The position numbers and the translations under genes are program-made. The notes below the pieces were generated by a model, which was not told the origin of the DNA, ran no database searches, and saw only the letters and a list, made by a program, of their open reading frames with translations. Positions 1 through 11,520 of a DNA stretch of 64,000 nt are shown piece after piece; position 1 is the stretch's first letter; each line of letters begins with the position of its first letter. The stretch lies in contig NC_058150.1 in NCBI RefSeq assembly GCF_011075055.1, positions 1,550,001-1,614,000 on the forward strand. The letters are read 5' to 3'. This DNA is from Mangifera indica (lineage: Eukaryota; Streptophyta; Magnoliopsida; Sapindales; Anacardiaceae).

Positions 1-2660
1 TTGTTCACCCGTGTAAGTCAAATGTTAATTTTATCAATCACATGGTATTTTTGTCACTACAAAACATAATTGAATTAATATCACTTATACTTTTAATATT
101 ATAAAAAAATTACATTTTCACTCTAACAACATTATATTTTTTTCCTTTTTTTTTTTTTTTATCATTCTTATCTTTTCTCATTTCCTAGCCGTCAGATAAT
201 TAGGCAATGTATCAATGTATATTCAACCAATAACCAATGACTTGTTGCATTTTTCATCCTATTCCAATTGACCTTTGACCAAGTCTTTGATTAATTTCAA
301 TTATAAAATAAAATGGGTTTTAAATATAATTAAAGTCTGATTATGGAAATATATTTATAATTAGCATTTGTGACACATCATTATTTGTACTGAAAAGCTA
401 ATATATTTTGTTCATCAACTTTAAAGTAAAATGTTTCTTCGTTCATGTAAGGATATAATCAATTTATTGTTTTAACAAAATAATTATAATAATACATAAA
501 AACAAAACAACCTTATTCAAAGTCATCAACATAGTCTTTGTAAAATCATGGTCAAAATTTCTTGTTAAAACTCCTCTAATTTCCTTCTCAAGTCTGTTCT
601 CCTAGTCAATTTTCTTTATTGAAGAGTAAATTAGATTTTCCTGCCAAACCTTGGGTGGGAAAATGTGATATACTCTAAGTTTGAACATTTCTTGTTCATC
701 TTTGATTCTTTGTTCATACTCAAAACTTTATAGGATTCAAAGTAAACTAAATAACAAAATAAAATATAAAAAAATTAATAAAATTCCTACTTTTCACATT
801 GGAATGACATGTTATAGAGATAGTATGAATAGTTAAAACTATCAAAAGTCTTTTTTCTCATTGTTTTCTTATAGAAGGGTTTTTATCCCATTTTGGGTTG
901 TTCATTATTTTACTTACGTTACGATTAGACACCTAATTGATTCATCTTTTGTATATATTCCTAAGAATGAGTCCAATTACAATACAAACCACACGTTAAT
1001 ATTTAATTATAAGATAAAAAATATTGAGGGATTAGATAATATTCAAGCCAAATTTGACTTTAATTAGCAAAGATGATACATGAATTTTACTTAGAAAATT
1101 AATGGAAGGTGACCTAACACTAAGTTAATAAGTTTCTCAAATAGATGTAACAGTTGACTTGCTTTCTTCACCATTTTTAATTATAATTAAAAAGGGATTT
1201 TTCCATCAAAATAGTTGACTTACAATCTTCAATCTTCACCACAAGTTAAGTACCCACAACTTGCTTTGTCATCAAATTCTTGTTGAAATTTTCTCCCATT
1301 GGGATTTCCATATTAATAAATACTTTTCATATTATTTTATATTGTAATATTCACCATATAAATACTCCCAAAAAATAAATACAAATATTAAACATATAAT
1401 ATATAAAATTTCTTCACAAAATCACTAAAGAATATTGTATATTATTCAAACTTGCCTTTTTCTTATCCCAAAACCTTCTTTTGGTTTTACTCACAATCAA
1501 GCTTAGTCTTATAACCCTTATTATATTTTAAGTAAAATACAAATTTTCACCTCTTAAATTTCTCAACTACAAATTTACACTCAAAACTCCACCTCATCAA
1601 TAAAAAAATTTATGGTAGAAGTCCGTAAAAAATATTTCCCTTCACCAAAAAAAAAAAAGGAAAATAAACCATTGACGCCAAGTTGATAGATTGCATTAGA
1701 AAAATGTGATTTATTTAAAATCGTATTAAAAAAACGAGATAACAAATCACATCTGGATAGATACAACTCATAAGGAATGATATCTGTCTAAGTGTGATTT
1801 AATCAAATAATGGTTATAATTTCAATCATTAGATTGCATAAGATAAATTTTTAGGAGTGATTTTTTTATTGGCTCATAATTATTGATTAAATAAATTTAT
1901 ATATACTAATAATAAATATGGATTTATATATTCACGATAATATTTTATTATTTTATTATATAATTTTGAATTAAATGAATATATAATATGCATAATCCAA
2001 AATAAATTCTTTAAAAATAAAATAAAAACAACAATATTATATATGATATATAAATAATATTATTTAATTAAATATTATTTTATTTTTATAATAACATATA
2101 ATCAATATATCAAAATTGATATGGTTTCACCGCCCAAAAAATTGAAGAAAAGAGTGGACTGTAGGTTTGTGACAAACGTGCCCTCATGAGAAATACGACA
2201 CAAATCTGAAGCTGCAAGCAGCGATCGGTCTGGTACTTTGCGAACTTAGAAAAATTGGCCAATTCCACGAAGACCCCAACGATTCAGACTAAAAGACGTT
2301 GACTCAACAGCTCCATCCCTAACTGCACGACACGTGGTAAGTATCATGATCTGGTGCTTCTGTTGCCGCAGGTAAGTTTCCACTAAATTATTTTAAACTG
2401 CAAAATTTGTTGTTAATTGATTAATTAACAGTCAGTGTCAATCCCTTTAGAACATTACGTAATTGGTTATAAATTAGTCGAAAATTCAATTTATTACCAT
2501 CCCGTAGTCGTCTTTAATTAATTTTTATCGAAAATGTCTCAGGCGATTGAGTCAAACTAAGTGCCACCGGCTATTAGCCGTCACCTAAACCCATTATTCA
2601 CCTACAAATACAATTAGCCTCTACACAACAAACACAGCCTTCCGCGCCATTTCTCCGTTT
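1..2660. other. AT-rich intergenic region
   Basis: No gene is supported here. The sequence is strongly AT-rich with many short homopolymer runs, and the few short open frames have no recognisable composition or motif. The stretch around 1540-1600 resembles other dispersed copies of a 'caaattttcacctcttaaattt' kind of repeat edge seen near 63.9 kb. From about 2130 base composition becomes more balanced, which probably marks the upstream region of the gene that starts at 2725. Confidence 0.6.
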
Positions 2661-2671
2661 TCAGTTAATAC

Positions 2672-2696
2672 AAAAAAAAAAAAAAAAAAAAAAAAA
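2672..2696 (+). repeat. A25 homopolymer in a 5' leader
   Basis: An uninterrupted run of 25 A residues lies about 30 bases upstream of the start codon at 2725, so it is probably in the 5' untranslated region. Such a run is expected to vary in length and may be mis-sized in the assembly. Confidence 0.9.
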
Positions 2697-2724
2697 CAAA
2701 CACAACACGGCACAAAAATTCAAG

Positions 2725-3282
2725 ATGGTCCGAGTTTCCTCCGGAAACGGTGCTGGTTCGGCCTCACCAAAGCGGCTCTCAGCTACCTTCCTCATCACCA
2801 TCTCATCTCTCATGGCTCTCTGCGCCAAGCACGCCAGTCGTGTCTCAAGTAAGCTCAAAGCCAAACCGTTTAGTACAAAAATATACAAAGACAGACGTAG
2901 CAACACTTTTTCATCGGTTCCTCCAAGTCCGGGCCCGAGTCCGAAATCACCGCTAAGGAGCCAACCGAAGCAGCTCGTGACGACGATAAGTAACAAGGCG
3001 ATCAACTTAATGCACAAGAAAAAAGTGATTGATGAGAAAGACGAGGATACGAATTTCCACGAGGATACGATTTTCCGCGAGGAGGAGTTTGGGGACGGTG
3101 GGGTCTGGCAGCGAGACATTTTAATGGGAGATAAATGTCAGCCGTTGGATTTCCCGGGTGTAATTTATTATGATAGTAGGGGGAAGCAGCTGAGCGAGGT
3201 GCCTCTGAGATCGCCACGTGCGAGTCCTTTGCCGGGCTATCTTGCTCGAAGACAAGAGGCTGGATTCTCCGCCACGGGGTAA
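2725..3282 (+). CDS. Conserved plant protein of unknown function, 185 aa
   Basis: Single-exon gene of 185 codons. The start at 2725 is the first ATG after a leader with an A25 run. The N-terminal 30 residues include a moderately hydrophobic stretch (residues about 20-34, ATFLITISSLMALCA) that could be a signal or membrane segment. A low-complexity Pro/Ser-rich part follows (about 60-82). The C-terminal half carries the signature WQRDILMGDKCQPLDFPGVI (about 128-147) and then PLRSPRASPLPGYL. I recall this C-terminal block from a plant-only family without an assigned role; that is memory, not a search. Codon use and the conserved block argue it is real. It converges with the oleosin gene, with about 255 bases between stop codons. 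No function is proposed. Confidence 0.8.
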   Translation: MVRVSSGNGAGSASPKRLSATFLITISSLMALCAKHASRVSSKLKAKPFSTKIYKDRRSNTFSSVPPSPGPSPKSPLRSQPKQLVTTISNKAINLMHKKKVIDEKDEDTNFHEDTIFREEEFGDGGVWQRDILMGDKCQPLDFPGVIYYDSRGKQLSEVPLRSPRASPLPGYLARRQEAGFSATG

Positions 3283-3537
3283 GGAAAATTAGTAAAAGCG
3301 GTGTCGTTTTACATATGTACAAATATATCACATAACCCGTATTCTAATTATGTTCGTAATTAGCTCTTCTGTGAAGGAAATATATTTTTTTTTTCTCTCC
3401 ATATCACCGACTTCCATACAAAATTCTTTTTTTTTTTAATTGCACCCGAAAACCAAAAAACAAGAAAATAAAAATATCATTGATAATAACAAAAGCCGGT
3501 TCAGAGCCCGTGGGTCCACCGTTTATCATCTGAACCC

Positions 3538-4023
3538 TCATGCACCGGGAGCTGCATCCTTCACTTTACCCTGCAAATACCCGCCGTACTCTCTGGCGTA
3601 ATCCTTCACGTGACTCGCTGTGTCATAAATCCGGCTCCTCGCATAGTCGACCCGGTCCGAGCCGGGTGGATGGAGTCCCCGGAAGTACCTGTACATCCAC
3701 GATAGCCCAGCCACGATGGCCACACCGAATCCGCAGATCGACAAGAACCCGGCAACGGTGAGGAACAAAAAGGTGCCTATGGGGACCCAGATGGGACTCG
3801 AAATGATGAGCAAAGGTGCGAATAAGATGAGGCCCAGAACGGTGGCAGCGACGGTTAAGCCAGTGAGAAGGAGGAGAATAGAGCCGGAAATGAAAAGCGT
3901 TAGAAAGCCGATGAGCTGGGCCGAGTTGGGCGCGTGGGCTTGGAATTTAAGGAGAAAGGAGTTGGCGTTGAGAGGCGGATTGGGTCTGGAGGGCCGCTGA
4001 TGGTTGGGGTTTCGTTCGGCCAT
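3538..4023 (-). CDS. Oleosin, 161 aa
   Basis: Structural protein of the seed lipid-droplet surface. Single exon, ATG at 4023. The protein has a short polar N-terminus (1-35), a long uninterrupted hydrophobic hairpin (about 36-112) and an amphipathic, charged C-terminus. The diagnostic proline knot, P-x5-SP-x3-P, is complete: P70, S76-P77 and P81 in [12 protein letters not shown]. Its 161 residues are within the usual 15-18 kDa oleosin range, and the short C-terminal tail ending KDAAPGA suggests the low-molecular-weight class. A CACGTG box lies 158 bases upstream of the ATG, consistent with abscisic-acid or seed control; that is inferred. The hydrophobic central domain plus the intact knot make another identity unlikely. 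Confidence 0.96.
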   Translation of the reverse strand: MAERNPNHQRPSRPNPPLNANSFLLKFQAHAPNSAQLIGFLTLFISGSILLLLTGLTVAATVLGLILFAPLLIISSPIWVPIGTFLFLTVAGFLSICGFGVAIVAGLSWMYRYFRGLHPPGSDRVDYARSRIYDTASHVKDYAREYGGYLQGKVKDAAPGA

Positions 4024-4180
4024 TGATTTTGAAACTGAGGTTTTGAGAAGAAGACGACGAAGTGAGGGTTTACTGTGGGGAGAATTGAGAGATCATTTGA
4101 GAAGAGGATTGAAGAAGAAAAAGTAAAGTAAAAATGGCGGTTTTTGGGACAGGTGTCACTGTTGGAGAGATGGAAGGGGA

Positions 4181-4186
4181 CACGTG
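4181..4186 (-). promoter_or_regulatory. G-box / ABRE core upstream of the oleosin gene
   Basis: CACGTG in the context ACACGTGG, 158 bases upstream of the oleosin start codon. This is the core bound by bZIP factors of the ABI5 class, which commonly drive oleosin genes in seeds. A TATA-like stretch (catatatctc on the minus strand) lies just further upstream, so the box may fall between TATA and the transcription start. No seed RY element was seen nearby. Confidence 0.45.
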
Positions 4187-5199
4187 GAGATATATGAGAG
4201 AGTTTATGAAGCCTAGAATTGATTTTTTCTTCTTGAGTTGGAGCCTTGGGGGGGATTGGGTGTTTCCGGGCTGAGTTTAAAGGTGTCCATCAATTATTTA
4301 TCGGGGCCTGCCTATGCCGATTTGCATTAATAAAAAAAATCATAGTTTTTTTTTTTTTTTTTGGCATTTCAAAAATTATATGGTACCAATATATTTATAA
4401 TAAATATTGATTCCATTATCAATAATGTATTTATACGTGATAAAATTAGATATTATTAAATTTTGAATTTAAAATCATTAAATCCTATAATAATCTATTA
4501 TTATTAATATTTGTTTTTCGATTAAAAAGTTTTTTTAAAAGTGAGCCTTCAAACCGTAACAATATACAACAACCAGATAATAATTAATCAGTCCTACAAC
4601 TCAAAGTTTGTACTTTGTGGCAATGTAAAATCTTGTTTGAAAATATACCAAGAGAAATATCTAAAAAATTTTTTTATGGGTTTTCTTTGAGAAGGCTTTG
4701 TAAGTCCCATTAATATTGAATTCGATTTGAGCAAACTTAACTTGAGTTTAGATTGGTGTTTGATTTAAATAAATCGAATTTGAATTAAAAAAATTTGATT
4801 TGAAGTTAACTCAACTTGAGCTCTCTTGACTTATTGATGTCACTGCATGGACCTCTCTTGAATTCGAATTTGTGGGTTTAAACTGAGCTTAATCCACCCC
4901 CAAGTGAGTGCACTTGCAAAAAAAAAAATTCCTCCTTGTTTGAGTTGGGCTACTCGGCCCAGTTAAAGTGGATATTTGGGCCTCAGCAGAACCTGGTATT
5001 CAACTAAATTTGAATGCAAAGTTCAGTCACTGGTATTTGTTAGATGAAATTTCAGACGTGCTTTCTCCTAAATTGTCTTTAATACATGAGATCTTACTAT
5101 TAAGTTTATAATTAACAATTTTTAAATAAAAATTAAAAATATTGAGCATCATAGACTATCCAATCCCATGTGTGATTAGCAGATAATCATCTATTAAGC
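4187..5199. other. Intergenic region between oleosin and CHUP1-like genes
   Basis: Oleosin upstream region followed by AT-rich DNA. About 4700-4890 holds a degenerate dispersed repeat built from 'gaattcgatttgag' and 'aactcaacttgagctc' words, also seen near 15.1, 16.5 and 40.5 kb. TGGGCT, GGCCCA and TGGGCC words cluster at about 4940-4985 without an obvious target gene. No coding sequence seen. Confidence 0.5.
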
Positions 5200-7131
5200 T
5201 TAATAAATCCCAGCATTAACAAGTACTAAATAAACAAGCAGCATGAAGAGAAACAAGAGAAATACGGCTACAAGGTGAACAATGCTTTTGTCAACCTGAT
5301 TTTCACCACCAAAATCACTAGACTTTTCAATCCTCCTGCCAATTTCTGTATTCAAGCTATCCGTTCTGATGGATTCCAAGCTTGAAACATTCGAAGAGCC
5401 GACCAGAGTTGCTTCACCAATGGTGCTGGCAATGGCATCAATAGTTGTTGAGCTTGGCTCAGACTTCTCAGCGCACATTTCCTTGTCATCTGTTACTTCT
5501 TCAACTGATTTTGGTGCATCTGGAATAAGATTTTCAACTGAATCACAAAAAGAAACTCTGCTTACACGTGGGAGATTCAGCATATCCGGAGACTCCGTGG
5601 AGTCTTGCACCATTTTAGGCCTGTTTGATGGAACCATTGAAATAGAGTGGCGGCGAATTAGACAATTTCCCGAGTCATCCTTGCTTCTTCTTATTCCCCA
5701 CGCTTTGATGCTATGCACAAAACCAGATTTCTTATTGTTAATGCTTCTCTGGCTGTTTGAACTTGAAGGGCTTTTAGTACTAGTGGAACTGTCAATTTCA
5801 TTGCTCTCATTTGAAGATGAAGTGGGAGAAGAACTCATGTCAAAACTAAGGTCTAAAACCAGTTGTTTAGCTTCCTTTTCAGCCTTGTGGGTTGCATAAG
5901 TGTTGAGATCACAAGAGGCCCTTCTTGATGCTGTTTGATGTTGCTGTGTTTCAAACCTTAGACAGGCATTAAGCCATTTCTGGTAAACCAGTTCTTCAAC
6001 CATGTTAAATTTGTTTCTCTGCAGCTTTTCAACTTCTTTCGACAGGTCTTCATTGTTATGCCTCAAAATTCTCACCTCTTCCTCTATCTTTCCCAAGATT
6101 TTTTCCTGTGAAACTAAAATTTCCCTCTTAATACATAAGATTTATTTACAGGGTTTCTGAAAAAAAGGTCATATTGTGAACAAATTTATGTACCTGTGTC
6201 ATGTTGGAAAGGGAAGTAATTCTGGCTTGAGCACCAACTAATTTAATTGTCAATTCCCTCTTTTCCAGCTCAAGTTCTTTGTTTATCCTCTGCATCTCCA
6301 CATATTCCAACTTTGTACGTTTAGCAGCTTTAAGCTTCTTCGCAATTATGTCTTTGTTTTTATGGTTTCCATTGTTGCACTGAAATTCTGATACTTGTTC
6401 TTCAAGCATCACTAACTGCGGCTTCATCTGGCTTGCATTGACATTCATCTTCTTCTCGAAATCCTCTACCATCTTTTTGTCTCCCTCAAGCTGCAACTTT
6501 GGCAAGATATTCTGTTTCATCTCTTCTCTAAGATTCTTTATCTCACTGCACAATGTATTGGCAGTTCCTCCAAGCATATTAATCTCTGTCATCTTGTCCT
6601 CTAATTGCCCTTGCATTTGAGCAATGTATGCCTGCTGTTCTTTTAGACCATATAGCTCAAGCGATTTTCTCTCAAGCACCATCTTCCTCTTCTCCAATTC
6701 CTTCATCAAAATATGTGTTTTCACCTTCCATATGACCCTTTCAACCTCCTCTTCTTTCTCTGCTTTCTCATCCTGCTACAAGATTTCATATTTGCATCAA
6801 TTTCAATTCCTTTTTTATAATGTTTGAAAAGACTGAGAGAAAGAGAGTACCGATAAGTTATCTTTAATCTTTTCTTCTTCTTCTTCTTCAGTCTGTTTAA
6901 AGCTTGTGCCATTTTTCTCTAAAGCATGTGTAAAACACCACAAAGAATTGTGAGTACTGACAGTTTTTTTAAAGCCATGAAATTTATAACAGAACTGCAG
7001 AAAAATGAGGTACCTGAGTGTTTGATATTTGAAGATTTAGTCTTCCTGGAAGAGTCAGTAAAGTTAATCTGAGAAACAGCTAAAGCTGTAACTGAAGCTA
7101 CAACAAAGAAGCTCAGCCTGCTGAATATCAT
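5200..7131 (-). CDS. CHUP1-like coiled-coil protein with N- and C-terminal membrane segments, 556 aa
   Basis: Four coding exons: 7131-7014, 6918-6851, 6772-6194 and 6105-5200. All junctions are GT-AG and the frame is continuous to TAA. Residues 2-21 are hydrophobic, as in CHUP1, the outer-envelope protein that links chloroplasts to actin. Residues 60-300 are predicted coiled coil and carry family blocks: YGLKEQQ, a KRELTIKLVGAQARITSLSN-type block, and VEELVYQKWLNACLRFE at about 291-307. The family's C-terminal proline-rich and conserved actin/chloroplast-movement half is absent. Instead there is a Ser-rich region (about 330-520) and a hydrophobic tail (about 528-556) ending VLVNAGIY. It may correspond to CHUP1-like paralogues such as Arabidopsis AR791, but I am not certain. 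Organelle tethering is an inference from the N-terminal half; location is unproven. Confidence 0.87.
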
Positions 7132-8633
7132 GTAAATTTTTTACAGTTTGTAACAGCTAGCACAGGCAAAAGTTGGAGTATTGGCCTGAAAAATTGAAGA
7201 AGACATCACTCCATTGTTATCAGAAAAATATCTAGCCAAAACACAGTAAAAAAATCTCATCACCAAGCTGTGGTTGATCTTTGCCCAGATAGTTCTCACA
7301 CTTGTAACTATCACTACACCATAACTTTCAATAGCTAAGCCTTTTTTCCAGATATTCAACCTAAGATTTTTTCATTCAATTGCCAAATAGTAGTAATATG
7401 AGAATGCAAAGTTTCAATATGTTCAAATGTCCAATGGGTTACTGTCAAATTTGTTAGACGTTTCGCAATTTATACCTCCTAGAATTTATGGCATCTTTTT
7501 TCTTGATGGTGTGAACACATCCATGCTCTCTGTGTTGTGTGGACATCCTCTCTTTAGTAAAATACACGGAAACTACCCCAAAAAAGTCTCCAAATATAGT
7601 ATAGTGAGCATTTAGTTACTTCATCCATACACAAATTGACTCATAATATACATAGAAATTTTTTTATTTGAAAACGACGAAAAGAATAATCTTTAATAAT
7701 TCCAGTTGTTTATTTGAGTTTTTCGATATACTACTTCAATCTCTTACCATTGAATGATAACTTAGTCATCTCTTATATCAATAAGATAATGTAACCAATA
7801 ACTTTCATTTAGACATCTAGATACGTGTATTAAAATCTAATTATACTTATTTATGTAATGATAACATTATTTTTTTCCAATAAATACATGAGTGTATAAA
7901 GACAAAAACACAATATTTATATATTGAGTAATATTATATGTATACATTTATGATATATGATTTGAATACACAGATGACATGTTATTAGTTGATTAAGTGT
8001 TACTTTAAAACTTTAATTCAAACTAATCTAATTATATGATAATACATCATTTATATATTAAAAATATGTATGCGTAGTTTTATTATTGTATATTTTTTAT
8101 TGTAACTTTGCCAAATTTTCTCAAAATATTTATAATATAACAATATACGTAGCCTTTCAAATAGTCAATCAGACTACTTTAAAATTATTATTTTTATAAC
8201 CAAAAACTCCATCTGTATTTATGACTGGACTTACACCCATTACACCAGGTAAGTCAAAGTTTCATAAACGTGACAAAAATTTGAATCCAAATTTTTACCT
8301 TAAAAATTTTAATACTACACTAATTTTATTAACCCTTGATGTCTAAAACTCTTATTTTATTCATATTGCTTCTTAAAATCACACCAATTATATAACATAC
8401 GTTACGTTGGTGGGAAATTTGATCATCAACGCTCTTTTTCTAGTATCTGAAATAATAATTTACCCATGTATCGCAATCAAACTAACACATTTTGCTTTTA
8501 ATCCGTTAAAGTTAAATAGCTGAAAACAGGGTTAAATTGTGATAATTTAAAGAAATATGGGGAGACTATCATTTTCTGATATCTAGGGGTAAAGTACCAT
8601 GAGTACTTAATATTGCTCATCCAGTGGTTGGAT
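7132..8633. other. Intergenic region with MITE-like AT-rich copies
   Basis: Upstream region of the CHUP1-like gene, then AT-rich DNA. About 7920-8095 reads as a diverged member of the 'gagtaat...tatgtgta' MITE family that has a clean copy at 14621-14800: same left edge (gagtaatattatatgtatac), same middle (gatgacatgttatta) and similar right edge (gcgtagttttatt). No clear target-site duplication was found for this copy. No gene seen. Confidence 0.45.
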
Positions 8634-8714
8634 TGGGCCTACAAATTCTGGGCTCTAGCTCAAATACATATATCTCATCGTTTTACTTTCTAAAGCTGTG
8701 GGGTTTTAGGGTTT
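8634..8714 (+). promoter_or_regulatory. Site II motifs plus telo-box promoter of the uL14m gene
   Basis: TGGGCC at 8634-8639 and TGGGCT at 8649-8654 are site II words (TCP-factor targets). A telo-box, AAACCCTAAAA on the minus strand, lies at 8704-8714 near the likely transcription start. Site II elements followed by a telo-box are a well-known arrangement in promoters of plant ribosomal-protein and mitochondrial-biogenesis genes, which fits the gene downstream. Confidence 0.7.
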
Positions 8715-8868
8715 CTCAGCTTCCTTTAGTTCAATCTCACTTTACTTTGCTTGAGCTGTACAAATCCAGGTTAGCCCTGAAATTCTCTCTATTCTATGAA
8801 TAATTTTAAGGTTCGATTCAAATTACATGAACTTTTTAATAATTTTTTTATTTTCTTTAATTTCAGAG

Positions 8869-10679
8869 ATGGCTGCAAGTTTGGCTTCTAAATGGTCTCG
8901 CGGTATGTGATTTTCTTTTAGTGGGTTTTTTCTCTTGTATTTATTTTTTGTTAGTTTGTTCATAGTCGGGCATTTTATATATTATATTCCTTTTCATTGA
9001 TATGAATTAATAAATGGCTATACACATTGATATACAACTTGATATATGTATATAATTATCTGAATTTTGAACTTGACGTTTTTAGATTTGGTTGCAGTTA
9101 ACCTTTTTCATGTGATTAATTATTTACTTATATATGTAGTTTATCTGATTAAGTTGGTTTTTTTAATTAGATCATGTCTGTGTCGATACAGAGTTTTTTA
9201 TTTGATGTAAAACTATCAAAACACATGATTGCTTTGCTACTTCTAAATAAATTTTGTGCATGTTTAATGTAGGGAGCTATTTTTGAAACTGTATGATATT
9301 GTCCTTGCAAATTTTTATTTGCATTCACATGGTTATACTTCATTTTTGCATTCAGTTTGAATATTTGTTGAGTTTTTTAAACTTCTACCTCCCCTACGCT
9401 GCTTTATAGGTCAATGGAATTTAGCCCAAGTGGCAAGTCATGGGGATATTGCCTGGAACTATCTTTGCTGCAAATGTTTGTTAGCTTGCTTACCTTACTT
9501 ACAATAATATGCTGACAAATTATTCGTTTACTTGGTGTGGAGTTCTAATGGTGTCATCACTAATTTACTGCTTGTAATGTAGTGTCTAGACTATGTTTTT
9601 TGCCTTGATGTTATTGGTAGGCATTCCCTTTTTTTTTTTTTTTGGCAATATATAAAGATGCATTTTACCATGGTAACCCTTGATGAAAATGCAAAACTTT
9701 GTTTTCATTATTTGTGGTTTACTGATATGTTTCCTTATTGACTCATTGGATTTTATTTGCATGTTGGGTTACAAAACTAGTGGGCCGTTCCTTGTTGGGG
9801 GGCTTAGGAAACAATTTGTCTAGCTTATTGAGCACATCGAATGAGATGACAGCCTGCAATTTCTTGTCTCAGGTGATTTTTAAGCAGTTGTAGTTTGGTT
9901 TAATTTACATTGGTGTTATGAAACGTATAAAATCCTGTATGATATAATCTGTTTGAGAGTTTGAAGAGTAATTTTCTTTTGGTCTTGTACAAATACTATA
10001 TATAGAAATAGGTTGACTGAAGTGATATTTGATGGACTATAAATTGCTAAGTCTCATACTTGCACCGACCATAAATACTTAGGAAGATGAGTTGTATTCT
10101 TTATCCCTGGAAGAAACTTATGTGTAGGTCTAGTTTTCTACAACTTTAATTATTCAGAGACAGGGTGTTGTGAATTTTTGAATTATTAGGAGTAGTTTGA
10201 ATAAGTCAGCAGGCGGCATTTCTTTTAGTAAAATTAGTTTCTTCGGTCCTGTCTGTATAACCTCTTGTGAATATAACCATAATTTTTGGTTTGCAACATT
10301 ACAGCAGCGGAGGACTTTCATACAGATGAGAACTGTTCTCAAAGTTGTGGACAACTCTGGGGCCAAAAAGGTGATGTGCATTCAAAATTTAAAGGGGAAA
10401 AAAGGGGCTCGATTGGGAGACACAATTGTTGCATCGGTAAAGGCAGCTATGCCAAATGGTAAAGTGAAGAAAGGAAAGGTTGTTTATGGTGTGGTGGTTC
10501 GTGCTGCCATGCAGCGGGGCCGTTGTGATGGGAGTGAGGTCAAATTTGATGACAATGCTGTAGTACTTGTTGACAAACAAGGCCAGCCAATTGGGACCAG
10601 AGTATTTGGGCCAGTTCCACATGAGCTTAGAAAGAAAAAGCATGTCAAGATCCTTACTTTGGCAGAGCATATTGCCTGA
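8869..10679 (+). CDS. HLP: Mitochondrial large-subunit ribosomal protein uL14m (HUELLENLOS-PARALOG type), 166 aa
   Basis: Component of the large subunit of the mitochondrial ribosome. Three coding exons: 8869-8902, 9781-9872 and 10305-10679 (501 bases, in frame to TGA). An additional intron (about 8770-8866) interrupts the 5' leader just before the ATG. The first about 45 residues are Ser/Ala/Arg/Leu-rich, fitting a mitochondrial presequence. From [19 protein letters not shown] onward it is a complete bacterial-type L14: [43 protein letters not shown] and the C-terminal [10 protein letters not shown]. The presequence and the QRRTFIQ junction match what I recall of Arabidopsis HLP better than its paralogue HLL. 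Symbol by family resemblance. Confidence 0.93.
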
Positions 10680-11520
10680 GGTATGGATTTTTTATCAATT
10701 TTGATTTAGGTCTTCAGGCATTCATGCTCTGATATATTTTCTACTGTATTGATGTGGGAAATTCCATTCAAAAATGAAAGTTGGGCTTCAGGGTGGGGCT
10801 ATTTAAGTTTATCTCAAGCTGAATTTGAAAATTTTTAGTGATAAATTAGAGAACAAAAGCTATAAATTTCTGGCTCTCCAGCTTGCTGTTGTTTTAGTAT
10901 CTTGAACCATTGACTTACACACATTTTTTTAGTGAATATGGTACAATCATATTAAGGAATAAGAAGAAATGTTTGAGGATTTTTGTGTTAAGAGTAGCTT
11001 TGCCTTATTACCATGGGTATTAGCTTTGGTATAACCATTTCTGAATATTGCAGCTGCTTATAATTTAGGTGTCTAATTTTTATGAAAAATAAAACAAAGA
11101 AAATTATTTCTTTTGACAACGACGAATAGCCGACCCTAAATAATTTTCTTAAGAAAATAATGACTTAGGTGCCGCAAGCTTTTGAAAGAAGTTTTGGATT
11201 AAGTGACTATTAATAGTGTTGATAGAGCTTTTCATCTCTGGATATAGCAGAAAAATTTGACCAAATAGTTCATTGATGGATAGCAGATTAAAATGAAATT
11301 AAATTCCTGAGCTAGGTTGTTCTAAACCAGTAAAAGTTAGGGTGATTCTGAACTTTTTTCAGAAATGCATTATACTATCTTTGCAAATTATTATTACAAG
11401 CAGTCTCCAACCCTGTGATAACTGATAACTATGGCTTGGAAAATTAAAAAGAGAAAAAGGAGAAAGAAATCCCTCAGAATACTGACTTAATTAATATTCA
11501 ACTTATTAGATTCTTGTTCT
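10680..11520. other. Convergent intergenic region
   Basis: Contains the 3' flanks of the uL14m gene (+) and the inositol-transporter gene (-). Nothing else is recognised. Confidence 0.6.

Noticed and set aside
2661..3331. Overlapping open frames on both strands over the 2725 gene
   Set aside because: They are shadows of the + strand 185-aa gene; only that frame carries the conserved block.
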